Source: Lachnospiraceae bacterium
GTDB lineage: Bacteria > Bacillota > Clostridia > Lachnospirales > Lachnospiraceae
Assembly (NCBI GenBank): GCA_910575275.1
Contig: CAJTEE010000001.1
Location: forward strand, 558,001-622,000
Reading direction: 5' to 3'
Length of the DNA stretch: 64,000 nt
Shown: piece after piece, positions 45,988-55,432 of the stretch
Position numbering within the stretch: the stretch's first letter is position 1
Layout: the number at the start of each line of letters is the position of its first letter
Position numbers and translations under genes: made by a program
The notes under the pieces: model-generated
Told to the model about the DNA's origin: nothing
Databases searched by the model: none
The model's input: the letters and a program-made list of their open reading frames with translations, nothing else

Positions 45988-46908
45988 TTAAAACAGTTTC
46001 TCCGGATATGCGCCGGCGTCCACCAATGCATGGATCGCAGCGACAACCGAGGGTTTATCCTCCTTATAGGTCACACCGAACCATTTATCCCGCGTTTCCA
46101 ACACACGTACACGGGCCCGGCCGCTCTGGATGCACGAATCAATAAGCGCAGGGAGCAGATATTCCGCCTTGATGTCCCCTTCCCCGATTCCAGCAAGGAA
46201 TTTCGGGAAACCGTTCTCCAACTCCTTCACAAACGCAGCCGGGAGCCCAAACATGTTCATTGACACATGCTGTCCGGCTGAAGCGGTCACCGGATTGCCC
46301 GCCTGATCGGCCGCGTGTACGCCGTCTGCCGTCCGATAGATATCATACGTCTCCGTAACCTTTGTGAGATATCCGTCTGCATCCACGGAGCAGACCCCGC
46401 GGGTAACGCCGCCGTTTTCACTCAACGTATTGGACAGGATAAAGCCGGCCATACACATTTCCATGACCGAACCGGTCTCATCCATCTCATTCACCATATA
46501 ATCATGCAGCTTCTTAAAGCCCTCTTTTCCGTAATAATCATCGGCATTGATGACAAGAAACGGCTCATGGATCAGCTCTCTGGCCGCCAGGATCGCCTGT
46601 CCCGTCCCCCAGGGCTTTTTCCTTCCCTCCGGGACCGAGAAGCCCGTCGGCAGATCGGAAAGCTCCTGGAACGCATACTCCACCAGTGCGATCCGCTCAA
46701 TCCGATTTCCAATGATTTCCTTAAAGTCCTTTTCCAGATCCTTCCTTATTATAAATATAATTTTATCAAAGCCGGCCTCCAGCGCATCGTGGATCGAATA
46801 GTCCATGATGATCTCCCCGCCGGGCCCGACCGGCTCAAGCTGCTTGATTCCGCCTCCAAACCGGCTCCCAATCCCCGCCGCCATGATCACAAGCGAAGTT
46901 TTTTTCAT
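45988..46908 (-). CDS. Nucleotidyltransferase family protein
   Basis: 306 aa, GT-A-like NTP transferase fold. N-terminal signature LVIMAAGIGSRFGGGIKQLEPVG (split: AAGIGSRFGGG and KQL), then PWGTGQAILAARE and INADDYYG (metal-binding Asp pair), with GGVTRGVC and MNMFGLP later. It looks like a sugar-phosphate nucleotidyltransferase; the sugar is unknown. AGGGACT precedes the ATG. Possibly in one unit with the small gene downstream. Confidence 0.85.
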   Translation of the reverse strand: MKKTSLVIMAAGIGSRFGGGIKQLEPVGPGGEIIMDYSIHDALEAGFDKIIFIIRKDLEKDFKEIIGNRIERIALVEYAFQELSDLPTGFSVPEGRKKPWGTGQAILAARELIHEPFLVINADDYYGKEGFKKLHDYMVNEMDETGSVMEMCMAGFILSNTLSENGGVTRGVCSVDADGYLTKVTETYDIYRTADGVHAADQAGNPVTASAGQHVSMNMFGLPAAFVKELENGFPKFLAGIGEGDIKAEYLLPALIDSCIQSGRARVRVLETRDKWFGVTYKEDKPSVVAAIHALVDAGAYPEKLF

Positions 46909-47122
46909 AGTCCCTTTCTCTCCTTCCGAATTTCCAGGATTTGCTTAATTTGCTTCTTATCATACCATAGATGCGGGGGGATTGCAATCGTGGGGTTGGG
47001 GGAAAATGTCTTGATGACGGCTACAAGGGCGATATAATCCGGACAATGTATTCAATGCCGTGAGGGGACAATCCTGGTATTGGAAAATTATTGTAAAATT
47101 CGTCAGGAAAAAATGTACATAA

Positions 47123-47155
47123 TTTATGCACAAAAGCGATTGATATGTGCATAAA
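47123..47155. promoter_or_regulatory. Perfect inverted repeat upstream of hicA
   Basis: TTTATGCACA (47123-47132) and TGTGCATAAA (47146-47155), a perfect 10-bp inverted repeat with a 13-nt spacer, 37 nt before hicA. It fits an operator bound by a dimeric antitoxin such as HicB. Confidence 0.5.
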
Positions 47156-47191
47156 AAAGGCGCATATTATCTAGTATATGGAGGGCACAAT

Positions 47192-47335
47192 ATGACAGTT
47201 CGGGAAGTACTAAAGCTGCTTCGCAAGGCTGGCTGGTACGCCACCGGTCAGGAGGGCGCCCACATAAGCCTAAAACACCCAACCAAGCCTGGAAAAGTCA
47301 CAGTACCTAACCACGGCGGGGACCTAAAACCGTGA
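47192..47335 (+). pseudogene. hicA: HicA-type mRNA interferase, premature stop
   Basis: 47 residues: MTVREVLKLLRKAGWYAT, the active-site His in GAHISLKHP, and GKVTVPNHGG. A TGA at 47333-47335 stands where relatives have a Gly; TLNSIYK follows in frame, as in complete HicA. The loss is only about 8-12 residues, so weak activity is conceivable. GGAGGG lies 8 nt before the ATG. The adjacent antitoxin is broken, consistent with a harmless toxin. Confidence 0.7.
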
Positions 47336-47398
47336 ACTCTAAACAGCATTTACAAATAGCCCCGTTGCCTGTAGTTCTCTTAGAAAAGAGCGTAATTC

Positions 47399-47700
47399 AT
47401 GCAGAATTTAACTTATCTTGCTGTCTTTGAACCATCATCAGACGGCTCATATAGCATTTACACTTCCCTGATTTACCGGATTCAGCGTTGGAGATAATCT
47501 GGAGAAAGCGGCTCGTATGGCATCAGAAGCAGCAAGTCTCCATATTTACAGTATGGAATGTGACAACGAGGAATTCCCACTCCATCTGTGAACCTGCCCA
47601 AAGACGATACAGCGGGAAATGTTATAATGCCCATTACAATTTATCCGGATTTATTCCGTATGAAAAAGAATAATGAGCGTATCAAAACAAATGTCACTCT
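47399..47700 (+). pseudogene. hicB: HicB-type antitoxin, multiple frameshifts
   Basis: Three frames together give a HicB protein: LTYLAVFEPSSDGSYSIY from ATG 47399; then GFSVGDNLEKAARMASEAAS; then PSVNLPKDD and GNVIMPITIYPD, NERIKTNVTLPAW, the ribbon-helix-helix start. At least two frameshifts separate these parts, and the C-terminal DNA-binding end is replaced by unrelated sequence. Not functional. Confidence 0.72.
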
Positions 47701-48348
47701 ACCTGCATGGCACCAGGAATCAAAGAAGAATCTCCGGACTGTACCGCAATACGGTCTGGAGATTCGGCTGCCAGCTTTGCAAATAGCACCGGAAAGCATA
47801 CGGCCAAAGCAAGACTTGATACAATATATTTAAACGTACCGCTGCATCCCATGGCGGCTATATCCACATATTCCCAGTTTCTTGACCAGATCAAAAAAAC
47901 ATTTGCCAAATAAACAGCCAGGTCAAATACGGTTCCTCCTTCCAAATAATCAAGAGCAGAAAAGACCTGCTCTTTGTGTAGTCTTCTCCACACAAGCATA
48001 GACACAATTCCAGGCATTAAAGTCAGCAAAATCTCTTTTACCATTCCCTGCTCCCCGCAGCCGACCAAATCCGGCATAAAAACGCTGCGTCATATATAAA
48101 TATTCGCCAACAAAAAGAAGCGATGTCTGCGGAACAAACATATTGGACAGGGCCGGAAAAATCAGGGCGTCCATCAGATAGCTCTCATCGTATGCTTTGC
48201 CTAATTGTATCTCCCCCGTTTCTCCGTATTCGGCAAGCAGGGCGTAGAAACGGCGCTCCCGTTCTTTAATCTGTTCGTCAACGTTGTCTGCCGTCACATA
48301 GACGCCAAAATCTTCCAGATTTTCTTTTCCGTATATCTGGTTGAGCAT
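47694..48348 (-). pseudogene. Broken membrane protein gene, unrecognised
   Basis: Two frames: 47950-48348 (LNQIYGKENLEDFGVYVTA, then GEIQLGKAYDESYLMDAL) and 47694-48077 (EILLTLMPGIVSMLVW, then FDLAVYLANVFLIWS and YIVSSLALAVCFPVLF, helices). A frameshift near 48060 joins them and no proper start is present. The style, with a soluble part and then hydrophobic helices, resembles polysaccharide-locus genes, but I do not recognise the family. Its end runs into hicB remains. Confidence 0.5.
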
Positions 48349-48381
48349 GCGGTTTAGAGTCTGTCCATAAGCATGATCGCA

Positions 48382-49017
48382 TCATTCTTTTATTTCTTTT
48401 ATTTCTTTTAATGCCTTTATATTACGTTCGATAGCCGGCATCGTACGAGGCACACCTTCTGTAGCAAATTCCAGTCCATAGGATAAGTCCTTGTTCACAT
48501 AACTAATTGTTGTCTCTGGATCCTCTTTTCGGCTTCCTATACCTATATACATCTCTATTTCCCACTCTTTCCTGAATAAGCATCTACCTCCAATGTGCTA
48601 ATATTTAAAAAAATCTTTTTTATATTTGTGTACTCTGTTAGCCTTCTTACCCAGTCTAAATAATCAGAAAAATTCCCAAATTCTGCGGTTAAATTGTAGT
48701 ATGGTATACCATTCAACTCGCTCAAATGCTTTTCACTGACACGCGCTCCTTTTGAACCGCCTAAGATTACTCCTTCATAATCGGCCGCATAGACTTTAAA
48801 ATAATAATCTGCGATTATAGGTTTTTCCTGGCACCGAATATACTTCTCCTTTTTCTTTTGGAAAACGAAAAGAATTATATGGGTCTATAACAAAATTCAA
48901 CAGGGCAATCATAGCCGACTCCGTCCCAGCTACCAGCAGAAAGGTCCAACATTTTCCAGTCATCGGACTCCGTAGCTTCTCAAATCTAGCCTTCGTATCC
49001 ATATCGGTGCTCTCCAT
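48382..49017 (-). pseudogene. SGNH/DltD-like membrane hydrolase, frameshifted
   Basis: The minus frame from 49017 gives one membrane helix and NFVIDPYNSFRFPKEKGEVY, then loses frame near 48800. The next frame has YEGVILGGSKGARVSEKHL, a GxSx-type nucleophile region, and YYNLTAEFGNFSDYLDWV, NIKKIFLNIST, as in SGNH/DltD-like proteins that acetylate surface glycans. A third piece ends MPAIERNIKALKEI. The C-terminal half is absent. The likely original start is ATG 49002, following GGAGAG. Confidence 0.55.
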
Positions 49018-49301
49018 TTTTCTAAAACTGAAAGTATAAAAACAGCACTGTCCTTGCCATGTTGATTTATATTTCTTTTTTCGTCAGATTGGCGCCATAT
49101 ACACGCATTTTTCTTGCAAATACAACATTTTTAGCCCAAAACATTGCGCAATTCAGCTCCCTTCTTCTTTATTCTCCTCCTCTGCTACCAATCCGATAAT
49201 TTCTGAAAACCCCCATTCCCCGCCGCGGCCTTTTATGATATACTCTAATACAGGCGCCCTGCAGCATACAGTTCATTTACAAGAAAATGGAGGAACCCGT
49301 C

Positions 49302-50402
49302 ATGTCATTTCAATTACCCGAATACCGTCATCCTGATTTTACGCTTCCGCAGTTTATAAACGCCCCGGAGGTCCACTGGGCCGTGGCCGAAACAGATGGT
49401 GTCGCCCCGGAGGGCTATCACAGCACCTCCATGTACCCGGAATATTTTAAAATTGATGGAAAATGGCTCCTGGCAGAGGAAAGCCGGATGGATGCAAGTG
49501 TCGTCATCTGCCCGGACGGGCTGCTCTCCGTTGTGGAGAACCGGCGCTTAAAAGCCGGAGACCGTGTGATTCTCGGCCGCAGCGAGCAGTGCGAGGAAGG
49601 AATCTATGTTCACTGTACCGGTTTCCTTTCTGGCGAGGAGGCAATCGCAGACCGTTTTGTCTTCCGGCAGGGCCGAAGCCGTGAGACCTCCTACGCCCGC
49701 GATTACGACCGTCTGTTTGAGCTTTTAAAGTATGAAAAGGAACACGGAAATATTTTGTGGGTGCTGGGCCCCGCTCTCGCCTTTGATTATGACGCCCGCA
49801 ATGCCATGCAGTCCCTCATCGAAGGCGGATATGCGCATGGTCTTTTGGCCGGCAACGCCCTTGCGACCCACGATCTGGAAGCGGCCCATCTGCATACGGC
49901 ACTGGGACAGGACATTTACACACAAGCCTCCATGCCCGGCGGCCATTATAATCATCTCGACGTATTAAATAAGGTAAGAAGAAGCGGTTCCATCCCCCGC
50001 TTCATCAAAGAACATCAAATTGACAACGGCATCCTATACGGCTGCGTGAAAAAGGAGATCCCCTTTGTCCTCGCCGGCTCCATCCGCGACGACGGGCCCA
50101 TGCCCGAGGTCATCGGAAACGTCTACGAGGCGCAGATCTCCATGCGTGACCTGGTCAAAAATGCCACTTGCGTGATCTGCCTAGCTACGATGCTTCACAC
50201 GATCGCCGTCGGGAACATGACCCCTTCCTTCCGCGTCATGCCGAATGGGCAGATCCGCCCCCTCTATCTCTACACGGTGGATGCCGACGAATTCGTCGTC
50301 AACAAGCTTTTAGACCGCGGCAGCCTGGCCGCCACGACCATCGTAACCAACGTGCAGGACTTCATCGCTATCGTCGCCAAAGGGCTTGGCATCATGAAAT
50401 AA
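49302..50402 (+). CDS. TIGR00300-type protein (ornithine cyclodeaminase/LOR-SDH-like)
   Basis: 366 aa, resembles the conserved TIGR00300 family, some members of which act as NAD-dependent ornithine cyclodeaminases or arginine-handling enzymes. The N-terminal part has MDASVVICPDG and GDRVILGRSEQ; the C-terminal part has the strong LAGNALATHDLEAAHLHTALG, GGHYNHLDVLNKVR, IPFVLAGSIRDDGPMPEV, and DLVKNATCVICLATMLHTIA. The ATG at 49302 has GGAGGA 7 nt upstream. The next genes are citC and citXG, 13 nt on. The precise reaction is not certain. Confidence 0.75.
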   Translation: MSFQLPEYRHPDFTLPQFINAPEVHWAVAETDGVAPEGYHSTSMYPEYFKIDGKWLLAEESRMDASVVICPDGLLSVVENRRLKAGDRVILGRSEQCEEGIYVHCTGFLSGEEAIADRFVFRQGRSRETSYARDYDRLFELLKYEKEHGNILWVLGPALAFDYDARNAMQSLIEGGYAHGLLAGNALATHDLEAAHLHTALGQDIYTQASMPGGHYNHLDVLNKVRRSGSIPRFIKEHQIDNGILYGCVKKEIPFVLAGSIRDDGPMPEVIGNVYEAQISMRDLVKNATCVICLATMLHTIAVGNMTPSFRVMPNGQIRPLYLYTVDADEFVVNKLLDRGSLAATTIVTNVQDFIAIVAKGLGIMK

Positions 50403-50415
50403 CCGAGGAGGAGTC

Positions 50416-51534
50416 ATGACAGAAGAATTTTCAATCCACGAACTCTCTCTGCGTTTTCCCCATGACAAGGACTTACTGATCCGCTTTCTCGCAGAGCATC
50501 ATCTTTCCTTTGAGGAGGATATTGAGGCCGCCTTTGGCATATTCGATTCAGAAGAAGTGCTGGTCGGCTGCGGCTGCTGTGCCAAAAAGCTCCTGAAATG
50601 CTTTGCCGTAAATGAATCGCTTCGGGGGCAGAACGCTCTTGGAAGCCTTATTTCCCGGTTGGTTGAAAACCGGTTCTCCGCGGGTCTTTATGATCTGTTC
50701 GTGATTACGCGGCCCAAAAACGAGACCCTGTTCACGTCCTGCGGCTTCTACACGCTTGCAAGGACGGCCGACGTTCTGATGCTGGAAAATCGAAGGGAGG
50801 GATTGACGCGCTTCTATTCCGGACTTATGGTCGGCAGCCCGGAGAGAAGGGAAGGCGCTCCCAAACAGGCCGCTGACGGATTGCACTCTGAAACGACAGC
50901 CGCTTCCACGCCTGCGGGCTCTCCCGAACTGGGTACAGACCCGCGCGTCGGCGCAATCGTCATGAACTGCAACCCCTTCACCAAGGGCCACCTGGCGCTA
51001 ATCACCTACGCGGCGGCCCGATGTGACCTGCTGTATATTTTTGTCGTCGAGGAGGATCGCTCGCAGTTTCCCTTCGCCGTACGCCTTGCGCTTGTAAAGG
51101 AGGGAGCGGCCCATCTTCCGAATGTGCGCGTCTGCCCCTCCGGCCCCTACATGATTTCGTCCGCTACCTTCCCGACCTACTTTTTAAAAGAAGGAGAAGA
51201 TGCCGCTAAAATTCAGAGCGAGCTGGATATCACGCTGTTTGCCTCGCGGATTGCGCCACTTTTCAAGATTACCGTGCGCTTTGTGGGAGAAGAACCCTTT
51301 GATCCTGTCACAAGAAGCTATAACGACGCCATGGAGCGGATCCTTCCTGATTATGGCATTTCCTTCGTCAAAATCGACCGTATTTCCTCCGACGGTCCGG
51401 GCAGGGCACCCGCGCCGATCAGTGCCTCCCGCGTCCGCAGGCTGCTCAAGGAGGGCGGCATAACCGATGACGTCCTGTCCCTTGTTCCGCCCTGCACGGC
51501 AGCCTATTTAAAAGAAACCTATCAAGAATCATAA
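50416..51534 (+). CDS. citC: Citrate lyase ligase (acetate:SH-citrate lyase ligase)
   Basis: Acetylates the prosthetic group of citrate lyase ACP. 372 aa with an N-terminal GNAT-like domain (about 1-125) and a C-terminal nucleotidyltransferase-like domain (from about 175): GAIVMNCNPFTKGHLALITYAA carries the HxGH-type motif (KGH), then VVEEDRSQFPF, and PISASRVRRLL at the end. A 35-residue low-complexity linker (EGAPKQAADGLHSETTAAST-like) separates the domains. GAGGAG precedes the ATG. No citD, citE or citF is in the window. Confidence 0.92.
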   Translation: MTEEFSIHELSLRFPHDKDLLIRFLAEHHLSFEEDIEAAFGIFDSEEVLVGCGCCAKKLLKCFAVNESLRGQNALGSLISRLVENRFSAGLYDLFVITRPKNETLFTSCGFYTLARTADVLMLENRREGLTRFYSGLMVGSPERREGAPKQAADGLHSETTAASTPAGSPELGTDPRVGAIVMNCNPFTKGHLALITYAAARCDLLYIFVVEEDRSQFPFAVRLALVKEGAAHLPNVRVCPSGPYMISSATFPTYFLKEGEDAAKIQSELDITLFASRIAPLFKITVRFVGEEPFDPVTRSYNDAMERILPDYGISFVKIDRISSDGPGRAPAPISASRVRRLLKEGGITDDVLSLVPPCTAAYLKETYQES

Positions 51535-51549
51535 AAGAGGTGTGCTCAC

Positions 51550-52965
51550 ATGCGTTTCGAACAGATCCTGGACGGCACAGCCGTCTCTCTGCCGGAAATC
51601 CTTTTCGCCCGCAGCGAACGGGCCGCAAGGCAGAGAGAGCTCCTGGCCCTTGGAGACGGCTCCTGCTGCTTAATCAGCTTCTCCCTCAACATAGCCGGAG
51701 CAGTCAAGAGCTTTCCCTTGGCACTCGCCGCTTTTGACGAAGGACTGCGCGAGATACGCGGACGGATCCCGGCAGATGTGCTGCTTCATTTTGAAGAAAG
51801 CCGAAAAAGAACAGGCCCCCAGGCCTTCTTTCTGCTGCGAAAGGGGCCGGAAGCCGTCAAACGGAGTATGACTGCCCTCGAAGAAAGCCATCCGCTCGGA
51901 CGCCTGTTTGACATTGACGTCCTCGGAAGCGACGGTCTTTCCTTGTCCCGAAAGCAGTTTGGCCTCCCCCCGCGCGCCTGTCTGGTCTGCCAAAAGGAAG
52001 CCAAGGGCTGCGCCAGAAGCCAGGCGCATTCCATGGAGGTGGTTCTGTGGTGTACGGCCCGGCTGCTCGACGATTTCTTTTGCGGCCGCGCCGCTGATGC
52101 CGCCGCTTCCTGTGCAGTCCGCGCGCTGCTCTATGAGGTCTCTGCGACCCCCAAGCCCGGCCTTGTCGACCGAAATAATTCCGGTTCCCATCGCGATATG
52201 GACTTCTTTACCTTTTTAGACAGCAGTGCCGCGCTGATCCCGTGGTTTCGGGAATTTTACTGCCTGGGCTGGGAGTATGCACAGGAAACGGAGGAGCAGC
52301 TCTTTGACCGCCTGCGCCATGCCGGGCTCTCTGCCGAGCGGGACATGCTTTCTGCCACCGGGGGGGTCAACACACACAAGGGCCTGATTTTCTCATTTGC
52401 CATTCTCTGCGGCGCACTCGGAAAGCTGCATGCGTCTTTGGGTACCCCGTCTGCAGCCGGAGAAGTGATCCGGGTATGCCAGGGCCTCGGTTTTTTTGCA
52501 TGGAGCGGCTTGACGCACCAAACGGATCCGGGCATCGCGGGCACGGCTCTTTTGACTCCCGGTCAACAGCTTTATGCCCTGTACGGCATTCCCGGCGCAC
52601 GCGGGGAGGCCGCCGCAGGCTTCCCGTCTGCCCTGCGCGTCGGACTTCCGGCTTTGAAGGCCTGGCTCTCCCGCGGATATTCTTTAAACGATTCCGCGGC
52701 TTTCACTCTGCTCACGCTCCTCGGAGAAGTCGATGATACCAATATGCTCCACCGGGGCGGCAGAGAGCTGGCGGCGCAAAGCAAGGAGGAGGCGCGCAGG
52801 CTTTTAAAGGTTGCCGCCGAAGGAGAAGACCTGAAAGAAAAGCTGACCGCCCTGGATGACGCCTATATCCGCCGAAACCTAAGCCCCGGCGGCTGCGCCG
52901 ACCTCTTGGCCGTCAGTCTGATGCTCTATTTTCTCGAAGACTGCGGCCTTATCGTACCCGGCTGA
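51550..52965 (+). CDS. citXG: Fused CitX-CitG: citrate lyase prosthetic group synthesis and transfer
   Basis: 471 aa. Residues 1 to about 165 match CitX (apo-citrate lyase phosphoribosyl-dephospho-CoA transferase): GRLFDIDVLGSDG and PPRACLVCQKEAKGCARSQAH. Residues about 175-471 match CitG (triphosphoribosyl-dephospho-CoA synthase): LYEVSATPKPGLVDRNN, SGSHRDMDFFTFLDSS, GGVNTHKGLIFSFAIL, DDTNMLHRGG. This fusion is known in some bacteria. AGAGGTG precedes the ATG, 15 nt after citC. The thi cluster follows on the opposite strand. Confidence 0.93.
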   Translation: MRFEQILDGTAVSLPEILFARSERAARQRELLALGDGSCCLISFSLNIAGAVKSFPLALAAFDEGLREIRGRIPADVLLHFEESRKRTGPQAFFLLRKGPEAVKRSMTALEESHPLGRLFDIDVLGSDGLSLSRKQFGLPPRACLVCQKEAKGCARSQAHSMEVVLWCTARLLDDFFCGRAADAAASCAVRALLYEVSATPKPGLVDRNNSGSHRDMDFFTFLDSSAALIPWFREFYCLGWEYAQETEEQLFDRLRHAGLSAERDMLSATGGVNTHKGLIFSFAILCGALGKLHASLGTPSAAGEVIRVCQGLGFFAWSGLTHQTDPGIAGTALLTPGQQLYALYGIPGARGEAAAGFPSALRVGLPALKAWLSRGYSLNDSAAFTLLTLLGEVDDTNMLHRGGRELAAQSKEEARRLLKVAAEGEDLKEKLTALDDAYIRRNLSPGGCADLLAVSLMLYFLEDCGLIVPG

Positions 52966-53038
52966 TTTACAAAGCCCTGGCCGCTTACAAGGTACCTTTT
53001 TATTCCGTATTCCGTGCACGCCGGAGTACGTCTGAAAA

Positions 53039-53665
53039 TCACCCTTCGGCGCGCTCCAGCCTCTCGCGGAATGCCCGGATTGCCCCCGTCACCGAATCGA
53101 CCCCAAACAGCCCTCCGGCCGCGGCGATCCCGGAGGCCCCCAGGCGGAGCGGCCGAAGACAGTTTGTAGGCGTCAGCCCGCCGATCGCCACGTTCGGGAT
53201 CGGAGCGGCCTTTCGAATCTCTAAATACGTCTCCTCAGATAACAGGCTCGCATCTTCCTTGGTCCTCGTCTCGTACCACGCGCCGCTCCCGATGTAATCC
53301 GCCCCGGCCGCAAACGCCAGACCTGCCTGCTTGGCCGTCCTGGCCGTCGCCCCGATCAAGAAATCCGGCCGGCCCATCGCGCGTACGATTCGTCTTGCCT
53401 CCTGCACCGGCAGATCCGACTGCCCCAAATGGACCCCATCCGCACCGCTTGCCAGGGCAATGTCCAGCCGGTCGTTTACGAGAAACAGCGTCCCTGTCCT
53501 GTCTGTCTGTTCACGCATCCATTTCGCATCTCTCAGATATTCTGCTGCGCTTTGCCCCTTCTCCCGAAGCTGGATCATGTCTACTCCCGCCAAAAGCGCC
53601 TCAAGAATCTTCTCATCCCCCATTCTTCGGTCTGCAATTGCATAGAGGATTCCCCATTTTTTCAC
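53039..53665 (-). CDS. thiE: Thiamine phosphate synthase
   Basis: Joins HMP pyrophosphate and thiazole phosphate to give thiamine phosphate. 208 aa TIM barrel: MIQLREKG (substrate Arg-Glu-Lys), LFLVNDRLDIALASGADGVHLGQ, and DYIGSGAWYETRTK. The start is GTG 53665, with GAGGAG and AGGA upstream, 4 nt after the thiM stop. Last gene of the operon. A TenI-type aromatase is a less likely reading, because ThiE-like residues are complete and no other thiE is present. Confidence 0.9.
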   Translation of the reverse strand: MKKWGILYAIADRRMGDEKILEALLAGVDMIQLREKGQSAAEYLRDAKWMREQTDRTGTLFLVNDRLDIALASGADGVHLGQSDLPVQEARRIVRAMGRPDFLIGATARTAKQAGLAFAAGADYIGSGAWYETRTKEDASLLSEETYLEIRKAAPIPNVAIGGLTPTNCLRPLRLGASGIAAAGGLFGVDSVTGAIRAFRERLERAEG

Positions 53666-53669
53666 GTTC

Positions 53670-54599
53670 CTACCACTCCTCTCTTATGTGTGTTTCCAGA
53701 TACCTTCGGTATGCCGTTTCGTCAGGCCGGCTCAGTCTGTCGAGAAAGGCCGTCTTCCCGCTTCCGTACCCCGTTTTCCCCGGCCCTCTCTCCCCACAGA
53801 ATGAGACAAGGGACACGGCTCCGGCCGCCGCAAGCGCAAATTGTTCTTCCTGCGGCAAAGCCGTCCTATCCGTTTGGGGCCCAAGGCCCCCGCCGTCTTT
53901 TCCTCTTTGCCCCTCTGCACGCATCGCCGCCAGAATCGCTCCCAGGATGGCCCCGGCCACACATCCGGTTCCCACGATCGTCTGCTCCCGTCTCGCTTTT
54001 CCCTCCAGCAAAAGTCGGCGCATCCGCCTGCTTCCCCGGTCAAACCAAAAAATCCGATCGGTCTCTCCCGTTTCCGCCGCCGCCAGAGTCCGCCCGGCGT
54101 CAGCCACATGCTTTAAAAAAATCCCCGCGGCCTTTTCATTCTCATACTGCCCCTGGCTGTCTACGCCGGTATGGGAAAGCGCCCCGTCAAAGAGCGCATG
54201 AAGCTCCGCTCCGTTCCCCTTCACAACGCCCGCCCACGGAATGGCAAGAAGCCGTTTTGCCATAGCCAGCCTATAGCTTGACGCCCCCGCTCCGACCGGG
54301 TCAAATACCGTATAAAGGCCGTTTCCTGCCGCCGTCTCCATCGCAAGGCGGCAGGCCTGCTCCTTTTCCCTTCCGGGCTGTCCCATGTTTACAGCCAGCC
54401 CGAACGCCTGTCCCGTGATCTCCTCCATCTCCTCCGGGGCCTGGGCCATCAGCGGGCGGCCGCCGACCGCGCCAATTGCATCCGCGCAGAAGGCCGCCGT
54501 CACCTGGTTCGGGATCATGTGAACCAGCGGCCGCTCCCGCCGGACCGCGCCAAGCATCGCAAGAATCGTCTCTGCCCGCTTCTCTGTCTCTTTCTCCAT
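53670..54599 (-). CDS. thiM: Hydroxyethylthiazole kinase
   Basis: Phosphorylates the thiazole moiety for salvage. About 309 aa, longer than the usual 265-275 because of a Gly-rich insert (about residues 230-258, GQRGKDGGGLGPQ). PLVHMIPNQVT (usually NITN), VFDPVGAGASSYR, VVKGNGAE and the active-site GTGCVAGA are visible. The ATG at 54599 has AGGG upstream; the TTG 9 nt earlier is not needed. It lies 17 nt after thiD. Confidence 0.9.
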   Translation of the reverse strand: MEKETEKRAETILAMLGAVRRERPLVHMIPNQVTAAFCADAIGAVGGRPLMAQAPEEMEEITGQAFGLAVNMGQPGREKEQACRLAMETAAGNGLYTVFDPVGAGASSYRLAMAKRLLAIPWAGVVKGNGAELHALFDGALSHTGVDSQGQYENEKAAGIFLKHVADAGRTLAAAETGETDRIFWFDRGSRRMRRLLLEGKARREQTIVGTGCVAGAILGAILAAMRAEGQRGKDGGGLGPQTDRTALPQEEQFALAAAGAVSLVSFCGERGPGKTGYGSGKTAFLDRLSRPDETAYRRYLETHIREEW

Positions 54600-54616
54600 T
54601 CCGTGCAACCCTCACT

Positions 54617-55432
54617 TCAGAATATTCTGCCCGCCTCCGGGATTGTAAAGCAGTGATTCAGAGGGCCATTCCCGCCCCCGAGACCCGGCGCGTTTTGGAG
54701 AGCTCCGGTCACATAACGCTTTGCCTGCCGTACGGCTTCTTCCAGACCATGGCCGGCCGCCAGGCCACAGGCGATCGCCGCAGAAAGGGTACAGCCCGTC
54801 CCGTGCGAGCCGCGCGCGTGAATCCGCTCCCCTTCAAACCAGTATAGGTTCCCGTCCGCTGCAAGACAGTCATCAGCTCCGCCCGCCTGATGGCCTCCCT
54901 TTAAAAGCACTGCAGTCCGATAGCGGGTCTGGAGCGCAAGAGCCGCCTTCTCCGTCTCTGCCCGGCTCTCCAAATGCTCTCTGTGCCTCTCTCCTTCAAG
55001 CAGTGCCAGCGCCTCCGGCACATTGGGCGTGAGTAAAGACGCTTTCTCAAACAGATTCTCCCCGGCGGCCGTTATGGTATCTTGATTCATAAACCGACAT
55101 CCGCTCGCCGAAGCCATGACCGGGTCAATAACCACATAGGCCGGGCGGTATTGTAAAAGGAACTCCGAGACAAGCAGCGCCGCCGCACGCGACGGCAATA
55201 GCCCGATCTTTACCGCTTCCGGCATGATATCTGAGAAAACGGCTTCGAGCTGGCCGCGCAGCATGTCCTTTGGCGTCTCGCTGACCGCGTAGACGCCCCT
55301 TGTATTCTGAGCCGTCAGCGCCGTAATCACGCTCATCCCATACATCCCGTATGCCGTGATCGTCTTTAAATCCGCCTGGATGCCGGCCCCGCCCGAGCAG
55401 TCGGAGCCGGCAATCGTGAGCACCGCCCTCAT
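54617..55432 (-). CDS. thiD: HMP/HMP-phosphate kinase
   Basis: Phosphorylates hydroxymethylpyrimidine and its phosphate. 271 aa; IAGSDCSGGAGIQADLKT at the N-terminus, VIDPVMASASG near 100, LLKGGH and GSHGTGCTLSAAIACGLA (phosphate-binding and anion hole) are all present. Its ATG overlaps the thiW stop (ATGA), which implies translational coupling. Confidence 0.96.
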   Translation of the reverse strand: MRAVLTIAGSDCSGGAGIQADLKTITAYGMYGMSVITALTAQNTRGVYAVSETPKDMLRGQLEAVFSDIMPEAVKIGLLPSRAAALLVSEFLLQYRPAYVVIDPVMASASGCRFMNQDTITAAGENLFEKASLLTPNVPEALALLEGERHREHLESRAETEKAALALQTRYRTAVLLKGGHQAGGADDCLAADGNLYWFEGERIHARGSHGTGCTLSAAIACGLAAGHGLEEAVRQAKRYVTGALQNAPGLGGGNGPLNHCFTIPEAGRIF

